64,000 nt of DNA, taken from the NCBI RefSeq assembly GCF_014750685.1, contig NZ_JAAXGE010000014.1, forward strand, positions 1 through 64,000, in the 5' to 3' direction. A program made the position numbers and the translations under genes. Below are positions 54,741 to 61,020 of the stretch, one piece after another. This DNA is from Bacteroides sp. GM023 (GTDB taxonomy: Bacteria; Bacteroidota; Bacteroidia; Bacteroidales; Bacteroidaceae). The first letter of the stretch is position 1, and the number at the start of each line of letters is the position of its first letter. The notes under the pieces were generated by a model that saw only the letters and a program-made list of their open reading frames with translations, was not told the origin of the DNA and searched no databases.

Positions 54741-56471
54741 TTACTTACGTGTGGCATACAAGCCAATCGTGCTGCCAGTGAAACCGCCGGCAGTAGCCGT
54801 AGACAAGAAACCGGCATCTATATTCTTACACAGCAATGTCCATTCTTTCTGTTTGCCCTGCATATAATAAAAATCATAATAGATGCCCTTTGATACAATT
54901 TTCAAACGAAAGTCTTTGGCATCATCCGCAAGCTTACAGTCCGCCAAAACCAACTCTGACGTCTCACCCGATTTCTTCACCCGGATGTATTTGCCTTCTT
55001 CCGACTTATCGACACAGAAGAAATAATAGTGTGCTTCATCCTTGAACAACAGCATACCAGCGGCCTCCTTGTCATCGGAAGGATTGAAGAGCATACGGGT
55101 AGTACATTCAAAATTATGATGTTGCATACGGCGACAGACAAACGCAGGAGTATCTTTTTCCGATATGCCGACAGTTCCACATTTCAGAGTCATATAACCA
55201 GGTGTCTCGGATAACGAGTATAAATCCGTGGCGGGAGCACGCAATGTCATCCACTGCATTCCTAGAGATGGTTGTTCAAATTCCTCTACCTCTTCAAAGT
55301 TACCAAATGTAGTCTGCCCGTTACGCTTCACTCCCGGGCGCTTCAAAATCATAGGAACAACGTCGTCCCCCTGCGTCATATAAGGAAAACCATCCTCACT
55401 CCACTTCACCGGCATCAGAAAAGTTTCACGTCCCAGATTTTCAAACCGATTGTTAATAGGACGGCACGCCAGAAAGACAGCCCACCAGTCACCTTCTTTG
55501 GTCTGCACCAAATCGGCATGTCCGGCACAAGTAATAGGATTGGGACGTTCAGCATCCAAATGACGCTGTGTCAGGATAGGGTTCTTTTTCCACGGAGTAA
55601 ATATACCCATCGGAGAATCTCCGCGGAAAATCACTTCCGAATGCCAATTACTTGTACCGCCCTCAGCATTCATCAAGAAATATTTGCCATTTATCTTATA
55701 CATATGCGGACCTTCAATCCAAATAGGCTTCTCTTCGGGATGTACCCCCTTGTTCACCAATATCTTGCGCGGTCCTATTGTTTTATCAGACTTCACGTCA
55801 AACTCCTGCACACGTATCGTACGGTGTCCGCTGTATTCCGGTTTATTGTCGGGTGCGTCGTCATTGTTTACAATATATGCTTTACCGTCTTCATCGAAAA
55901 AGAAAGAAGGGTCTATTCCCCCAACTTCGGGCAGCATAATTGGTTCAGACCATTCACCAAACGGATTCTGTGTCTTCACAAAAAAATTGCCTGCACCGAC
56001 ATTGGTCGTTATCATATAATAGGTTTCATTATTGGGATTATAAGAAATGGCAGGAGCGAAAATACCACCGCTCACATGCTGTCCTTTCATATTGACAAGT
56101 TGAGAAGGACGGCTGAGTACATGCCCAATCTGTTTCCAGTTCACAAGGTCATTACTATGAAAAATGGGTACACCGGGAAAATAAGTAAAGGTAGAAGTAA
56201 CAAGAAAATAATCTCCCTTTCCGTTAGTACATATACCGGGATCAGAATACCATCCCGGTAAAATGGGATTATAAAATGATTCCTCATCAGGCAATTGATT
56301 TTCTTTATAAAAGTCGTCATTTCCCCGATAAGTGAAATTATCGAACAAAGCTACCGATTTGCCAATTACCGGCAGTTTACTTTCACCCTTGACAGAATTA
56401 CAAGCACCAAGGAATCCGAATGTTGTAGCAAAAAGCAATAATATCGGAAGGCTCTTAAAAGATTGTTTCAT
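54741..56471 (-). CDS. GH43 beta-xylosidase/arabinofuranosidase lipoprotein
   Basis: 576 residues from ATG 56471 (a Met two residues earlier is possible). Lipobox LGACNS near residue 24. Five-bladed propeller of GH43 with the catalytic base Asp in LPGWYSDPGI, the pKa-modulating Asp in VGGIDPSFFF and the acid Glu in WIEGPHMYK. A C-terminal jelly roll (residues about 385-575, MQWMTLRAPATDLYSLSE) of the GH43_C2 type follows. Likely releases xylose or arabinose from xylo-oligosaccharides. First gene of the minus-strand series. Confidence 0.92.
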   Translation of the reverse strand: MKQSFKSLPILLLFATTFGFLGACNSVKGESKLPVIGKSVALFDNFTYRGNDDFYKENQLPDEESFYNPILPGWYSDPGICTNGKGDYFLVTSTFTYFPGVPIFHSNDLVNWKQIGHVLSRPSQLVNMKGQHVSGGIFAPAISYNPNNETYYMITTNVGAGNFFVKTQNPFGEWSEPIMLPEVGGIDPSFFFDEDGKAYIVNNDDAPDNKPEYSGHRTIRVQEFDVKSDKTIGPRKILVNKGVHPEEKPIWIEGPHMYKINGKYFLMNAEGGTSNWHSEVIFRGDSPMGIFTPWKKNPILTQRHLDAERPNPITCAGHADLVQTKEGDWWAVFLACRPINNRFENLGRETFLMPVKWSEDGFPYMTQGDDVVPMILKRPGVKRNGQTTFGNFEEVEEFEQPSLGMQWMTLRAPATDLYSLSETPGYMTLKCGTVGISEKDTPAFVCRRMQHHNFECTTRMLFNPSDDKEAAGMLLFKDEAHYYFFCVDKSEEGKYIRVKKSGETSELVLADCKLADDAKDFRLKIVSKGIYYDFYYMQGKQKEWTLLCKNIDAGFLSTATAGGFTGSTIGLYATRK

Positions 56472-56762
56472 ACTCATCAACTCGATTTTTATAATTATTT
56501 CTATATATATTCCGGAGCTTCAGAAAGGAAAGTGTTTTTCATATCGTGTCTTTCCTATTATCAGCGTTGACCCATCGGCAGCAAATGTATGAAAGGCTTC
56601 CGACATTGTTTATATAATCATGCTACACGTTTTTTCGATGGTATAACATCTTTCTTTTTCCCGTTACATTTCTTTTCCTCGCCGTAACAACAAAGCCAAT
56701 ACATTGCTATGTATCAGCTATTTGTATAAAATCACTGTATTTACGGTTGTATCTGTCGAAAA
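56472..56762 (-). other. Upstream region of GH43, probable promoter and HTCS target
   Basis: About 290 bp, A+T rich, with no gene. No clean TTG/TAnnTTTG pair was found on the minus strand, which suits activator-dependent transcription by the HTCS; its binding site could not be pinpointed. The unusual run of polypyrimidine (TTTCTTTTTCCC, near 56650) is noted. Confidence 0.4.
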
Positions 56763-56815
56763 TAAAAGAAGGTATATCTTCTACCCCGAAAAAGGAGAAG
56801 ATATACCTTCTTTTA
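56763..56815 (-). terminator. Terminator of the AlkZ-like gene
   Basis: A perfect 20-bp stem (56763-56782 with 56796-56815) and a 13-nt loop, with T residues at both ends; on the minus strand it lies 30 nt after the AlkZ-like gene. Confidence 0.85.
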
Positions 56816-56844
56816 TTAGTTCTCACTAGTCAAATAGAATGGTT

Positions 56845-57906
56845 CTATAGACCGAGGAATTTCACATATTTCTGTTTCGCCTCGTTCAACATTTCCTCAT
56901 CCATAGAGACATCCGGTATAAACCATGAATGTGGCAGTTCAATTCCTTTCTTCCTGGCAGACCTGTCCCAATTTCCTATCACCTGACCATTATGGAGGAT
57001 AATCGGGAAAAACAACCCATTATTAGTAAATGCTTTGGGATAATGCTCTTTGGGAAGGACATCCGTCCGGTCTTTATATCCCAGCAAATACTCATCATAA
57101 GAAGGAAGAAGATGCAGACAGTTGGAAACCCTGCCACGGGTACGGCTATCCGCATGGATATACCACGTCTCTCCCTGCCACTGTTCTTCCGTCAATTCCG
57201 ATGCTATTAAATAGATAGCCTGTTTAGCATCTGATATTGGCAGTCCTGACCACCAAATAAAATCCTGCAACACAGCCGGAGCATGGCTGCGAAAATAGCT
57301 TCTCGCCAAACGTGCCAGCGCTTCATCCTTCGTTATCTCCGGCATTGGCGGCACCCGTTCTTCCAAAAGAGCATATGTACATTTTCCACCCTTATCTTCC
57401 CCGCTGCAAATAATGCCTTCCTGCTCGGCACGTGCCATAAACCGGGTCATGCGATTGTTGTCGGGCTCTGCCAAAATCCCCGAACGACAAAAGTGCTCGG
57501 TAATCTCCTGCTTGGTCAGGCTTTTATTTCCGCCGAGAATCTGCTCCAACAGATTGTAACTCTTCATATAAAGTTCATCGGTTATTTCCAAATCCCATCC
57601 TTTGGCAAAAGAGTCATTGGCCGACTTGATGCGTTGGGCGGAAAGTTTCAACATCCAGCGAATATCCTCGGCAGCTACAAGATGCCACGTCGGACGCATA
57701 ACATGTGTTCGCAAAATCTCACCATCTCGCAAAGCCTTCTCCACAGTCTGAATCGTTGCCGATTTCAAACGCATTCCCACTGCCCATTTTACCATGGGAT
57801 AATTCTGTGCCTGCATGGCTCCCATCCAGGAAACCAACTCTTTCGGCTTACGGAAAAGCGGATTCAGCAACTGCTGATTCTGTAAACGGATATTCGGTAT
57901 CTTCAT
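56845..57906 (-). CDS. AlkZ-like winged-helix DNA glycosylase family protein
   Basis: 353 residues of the HTH_42 family, which has tandem winged helices (MKIPNIRLQNQQLLNPLF, then LVSWMGAMQAQNYPMVKWAV). The QAQ at about residues 33-35 matches the catalytic Q-x-Q motif of AlkZ, the glycosylase that unhooks crosslinked or damaged DNA. ILRTHVMRPTWHLVAAEDI and the C-terminal GNWDRSARKK are conserved. The gene stands alone, so the lesion repaired is unknown. Confidence 0.85.
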   Translation of the reverse strand: MKIPNIRLQNQQLLNPLFRKPKELVSWMGAMQAQNYPMVKWAVGMRLKSATIQTVEKALRDGEILRTHVMRPTWHLVAAEDIRWMLKLSAQRIKSANDSFAKGWDLEITDELYMKSYNLLEQILGGNKSLTKQEITEHFCRSGILAEPDNNRMTRFMARAEQEGIICSGEDKGGKCTYALLEERVPPMPEITKDEALARLARSYFRSHAPAVLQDFIWWSGLPISDAKQAIYLIASELTEEQWQGETWYIHADSRTRGRVSNCLHLLPSYDEYLLGYKDRTDVLPKEHYPKAFTNNGLFFPIILHNGQVIGNWDRSARKKGIELPHSWFIPDVSMDEEMLNEAKQKYVKFLGL

Positions 57907-57925
57907 ATAAATAAATTTTATAGCA

Positions 57926-57933
57926 CAAATATA
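57926..57933 (-). promoter_or_regulatory. -7 element of the AlkZ-like gene
   Basis: Minus-strand TATATTTG, 20 nt before the start. Confidence 0.5.
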
Positions 57934-58007
57934 AAAATTCCTTGCAACAAATCACTATAAACAATAGAATCTTGAACTTCGGGAAAGGAGAATCAAAGAA
58001 AAATGCC

Positions 58008-58015
58008 TATTTTTG
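58008..58015 (+). promoter_or_regulatory. -7 element of aroA
   Basis: TATTTTTG, 29 nt before the chosen aroA start at 58044; it makes the earlier in-frame start at 57942 impossible. Confidence 0.55.
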
Positions 58016-58043
58016 TCATCTCAAACCTAAGATGATAAAAACA

Positions 58044-59270
58044 ATGCGTTATAGACTTTCAGCTCCTTCCGCAATAAAAGCCACCATTCAATTGCCGGCT
58101 TCCAAGAGTATCAGTAACCGTGCACTTATTATCAATGCATTGGCAGAAGGTAACTGTACTCCTGATAATCTGTCCGATTGTGACGATACACGTGTGATGA
58201 TAAAAGCTCTCACCGACGGTGAAAATACAATAGACATCATGGCCGCCGGAACCGCTATGCGTTTCCTGACAGCTTATCTGAGTGTCACGCCCGGAGAACG
58301 AACCATCACGGGTACAGCACGTATGCAGCAACGTCCGATACAAATATTGGTCAATGCACTTCGTGAGTTGGGAGCGGAAATAGACTATGTTAATAATGAA
58401 GGATTCCCCCCCTTACGCATAAAAGGCGCAGAGCTGAAAGGAAATGAGATTACGCTGAAAGGAAATGTCAGTTCCCAATATATTTCCGCTTTGCTGATGA
58501 TAGGCCCGGCACTTAAAAACGGACTTGTACTGCATTTGACCGGAGAGATTATCTCACGCCCCTACATCAACCTGACTTTACAGCTAATGCAGGATTTTGG
58601 CGCAAAAGCAGCATGGACTTCTCCGGAAAGTATCTCCGTAGCTCCACAACCTTATACAAGTATTCCTTTCACAGTGGAAAGTGACTGGAGCGCGGCTTCT
58701 TACTGGTATCAGATTGTAGCATTATCTCCCCGGGCAGAAATTGAATTATTGGGATTGTTCCATAACAGCTATCAGGGAGACAGTCGTGGGGCGGAAGTTT
58801 TCTCACGGTTAGGGATAACCACTGAGTTTACTCCTAAAGGAGTCAAGCTGAAAAAGACAGGGAAAGCACCGGAAAGACTGGAAGAAGACTTCGTTGATAT
58901 TCCCGACTTGGCGCAGACATTTGTGGTGACTTGTGTCCTGATGAATATACCTTTCCGTTTCACAGGATTGCAAAGCCTGAAAATCAAAGAAACCGACCGC
59001 ATTGCCGCTTTAAGAAACGAACTTAGAAAGCTGGGATACGTCATTGAAGAAGAGAACGACAGCATATTGACCTGGAACGGCGAACGTTGCGATCCCGATG
59101 AAACACCCGTCATTGCGACATATGAAGACCACCGGATGGCAATGGCCTTTGCTCCTGCTATATTCCGCTGTCCCAATATACAGATTGCAGACCCACAGGT
59201 CGTTACCAAATCATATCCGGGATATTGGGAGGATTTGAAACAGGCAGGTTTTCAGGTAACAGAAGAATAG
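58044..59270 (+). CDS. aroA: 3-phosphoshikimate 1-carboxyvinyltransferase (EPSP synthase)
   Basis: 408 residues from ATG 58044 (MRYRLSAPSAIKATIQLPAS), normal for the Bacteroidetes enzyme; ATG 58032 is the alternative. Makes EPSP from shikimate 3-phosphate and phosphoenolpyruvate. Motifs: LPASKSISNRALIINALAEG, AAGTAMRFLTAYLS (substrate region, usually NAGTA), RMQQRPIQILVNALRELG, SSQYISALLM, LKIKETDRIAAL and YEDHRMAMAFA. Cytoplasmic. The Crp/Fnr gene begins 13 nt after its stop, so both may be in one transcript. Confidence 0.95.
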   Translation: MRYRLSAPSAIKATIQLPASKSISNRALIINALAEGNCTPDNLSDCDDTRVMIKALTDGENTIDIMAAGTAMRFLTAYLSVTPGERTITGTARMQQRPIQILVNALRELGAEIDYVNNEGFPPLRIKGAELKGNEITLKGNVSSQYISALLMIGPALKNGLVLHLTGEIISRPYINLTLQLMQDFGAKAAWTSPESISVAPQPYTSIPFTVESDWSAASYWYQIVALSPRAEIELLGLFHNSYQGDSRGAEVFSRLGITTEFTPKGVKLKKTGKAPERLEEDFVDIPDLAQTFVVTCVLMNIPFRFTGLQSLKIKETDRIAALRNELRKLGYVIEEENDSILTWNGERCDPDETPVIATYEDHRMAMAFAPAIFRCPNIQIADPQVVTKSYPGYWEDLKQAGFQVTEE

Positions 59271-59283
59271 TAATTACTGTCTT

Positions 59284-59853
59284 GTGGAAGATTTTAATAA
59301 ATATACTTCTCACATCAACTATTCCCCTCTTGTAGACTTCGCACTGCAACAGGGGAAACAAATTCTTTATAAGAAAGGAGAATACTTTGTCCGCCAGGGA
59401 GAAATCTGCCGGACAATGGGATTCGTCGTTTCCGGCTCTTTCCGCTACTGCTGTACCAACAGTGCAGGCGAAAGCAGCATTGTAGGATACACCTTCGATG
59501 ATTCTTTCGTCGGCAATTATCCGGCTTTCCAATTACAAGACCAGTCGAATGTAGATATACAAGCCTTGTGCGACAGTTCAGTGTATGTGGTTACTCACCA
59601 ACAACTAGCCGACTTTTATGAAACGAACAACGAACATCAGAAATTGGGACGCCGCATTGCGGAAACGTTATTGTGGGAAATCTACGACCGGATGATTTCA
59701 ATGTATAGCCTGACACCTGAAGAGCGGTATCTCGACATTATCAACCGTTGTCCCGACCTGTTGAAACTGATAACATTAAAAGAACTGGCATCCTACCTCC
59801 TGATTCGCCCAGAAACACTAAGCCGCATCCGAAGAAAAGTGGTACAAAAGTAA
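59284..59853 (+). CDS. Crp/Fnr-family transcriptional regulator
   Basis: 189 residues with a GTG start. An N-terminal cyclic-nucleotide-type beta-barrel (ILYKKGEYFVRQGEICRTMG, VSGSFRYCCTNSAG, GNYPAFQLQD) and a C-terminal helix-turn-helix (TLKELASYLLIRPETLSRIR). No FNR-type N-terminal cysteine cluster, so an oxygen-sensing iron-sulphur cluster is unlikely. It ends 4 nt before the FNR-type box at 59858, suggesting autoregulation or control of the SDR gene downstream. Effector unknown. Confidence 0.9.
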   Translation: MEDFNKYTSHINYSPLVDFALQQGKQILYKKGEYFVRQGEICRTMGFVVSGSFRYCCTNSAGESSIVGYTFDDSFVGNYPAFQLQDQSNVDIQALCDSSVYVVTHQQLADFYETNNEHQKLGRRIAETLLWEIYDRMISMYSLTPEERYLDIINRCPDLLKLITLKELASYLLIRPETLSRIRRKVVQK

Positions 59854-59857
59854 TTTC

Positions 59858-59871
59858 TTGATTGAAATCAA
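59858..59871 (+). promoter_or_regulatory. FNR-type box TTGAT-N4-ATCAA at -41.5 of the SDR promoter
   Basis: TTGATTGAAATCAA, extended to a 22-bp palindrome (59854-59875). The centre is about 41.5 bp before the start predicted from TACTTTTG at 59894-59901, the class II position. Confidence 0.65.
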
Positions 59872-59893
59872 GAAATTATCCACACCCGCTCCC

Positions 59894-59901
59894 TACTTTT
59901 G
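59894..59901 (+). promoter_or_regulatory. -7 element of the SDR gene
   Basis: TACTTTTG, 22 nt before the ATG at 59923. No TTG at -33, in line with activator dependence. Confidence 0.6.
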
Positions 59902-59922
59902 CAGGCAAACGTAGAGAAAATC

Positions 59923-60639
59923 ATGAAGAAGATAATAATTATAGGCGCAACTTCCGGTATTGGCCGCGGGTTGGCGGAAGCGTATGTTCAGGAAGACTGT
60001 CTCATCGGTATTACCGGTCGCAGGGAAAACCTGCTGCAAGAGATTTGCGCCCAGGACAAAGACAAACTATTCTATCAAGTATGCGACATCACTGACACGC
60101 AGGCAACCATCCAATGCCTGGAAGCACTCGTACAGGAAATGGGCGGAATGGATATACTGATTATCTGTGCCGGCACGGGAGAACTCAATCCTGAACTTTC
60201 CTACCAACTGGAAGAGCCTACCCTATTGACCAATGTAATAGGATTCACCAACATAGCCGATTGGGGATTCCGGTACTTTGAGCAACAGAAAGGTGGTCAT
60301 ATGGTTGCTATTTCTTCCGTAGGCGGTACGCGTGGCAGTGGTGTCGCACCTGCTTACAATGCTTCAAAGGCTTATCAAATCAATTACATGGAAGGGCTAA
60401 GGCAGAAGGCTACCAAATCTCCTTATCCTATTCATACGACAGATGTCCGTCCGGGGTTTGTAGACACAGCGATGGCTAAAGGAGACGGATTGTTTTGGGT
60501 TACCCCAGTAGATAAAGCCGTGAAACAAATAAAGAGAGCCATTGCAAAAAAGAAAAAGATTGTTTTTATCTCAAAAAGATGGAGATATGTAGCATGGATT
60601 TTCAAATGTATACCGTCTATTCTCTATTGCAAAATGTAA
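59923..60639 (+). CDS. Short-chain dehydrogenase/reductase (SDR)
   Basis: 238 residues from ATG 59923, chosen because the Rossmann start MKKIIIIGATSGIGRG follows it directly; the upstream Met codon lies in the promoter. Cofactor motif GATSGIGRG (residues 8-16), ICAGTGELN near residue 84 (the NAG motif as CAG), catalytic Ser in VAISSVGG near residue 131 and YNASK near residue 146. C-terminus is hydrophobic and lysine-rich (KKKKIVFISKRWRYVAWIF), which could make it peripheral on the membrane. Substrate unknown. Probably controlled by the Crp/Fnr protein upstream. Confidence 0.92.
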   Translation: MKKIIIIGATSGIGRGLAEAYVQEDCLIGITGRRENLLQEICAQDKDKLFYQVCDITDTQATIQCLEALVQEMGGMDILIICAGTGELNPELSYQLEEPTLLTNVIGFTNIADWGFRYFEQQKGGHMVAISSVGGTRGSGVAPAYNASKAYQINYMEGLRQKATKSPYPIHTTDVRPGFVDTAMAKGDGLFWVTPVDKAVKQIKRAIAKKKKIVFISKRWRYVAWIFKCIPSILYCKM

Positions 60640-61020
60640 TAGCCTGTACACAAAACAACAAAAATCAACAATATATAGGAAAGCAACCAAGTTCTATAAG
60701 AACTTTCCGAAAGACATTTGAATCAATTAAAGAACTTGTTTTCATAAGTACATCAATCTATAGGGTTATAATTCAAAAATATATAATAAACTCCTGTTGA
60801 TAATCCAGGGGGATATTGATATCAATTTGTGCTACTTTTAAGGCGTAAAATTCTATAACATCACTTTGCAAAAATAAGAACATTTTTTATAAATCCAAGC
60901 TGATATACTAAAAAAGATAATAAAATAATATTTTCATAGCGGAAATATTGGCATATATAGAAAAAACACAACTTAAAACTATATTATAGAAAGGTTATAA
61001 AGAAACAACTCATTGCATAA
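60640..61020. other. Intergenic region before the right-edge SusC gene
   Basis: About 380 bp, A+T rich. The only structure noted is a 12-bp palindrome ATTGATATCAAT at 60815-60826. No TAnnTTTG promoter is convincing. At 60997-61020 the bases would encode the missing start of the SusC gene (IKKQLIA followed by TAA), so this stretch is probably its former 5' end. Confidence 0.5.

Noticed and set aside
55272..56261. 329-residue open frame opposite GH43
   Set aside because: The minus-strand GH43 catalytic motifs are complete, so this is a shadow.
60579..60800. 73-residue open frame after the SDR gene
   Set aside because: Overlaps the SDR C-terminus in another frame, lacks a domain and is mostly A+T-rich intergenic sequence.
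60815..60826. FNR-type box before the right-edge SusC
   Set aside because: ATTGATATCAAT lacks the 4-bp spacer of the FNR consensus and no promoter follows at a suitable distance.
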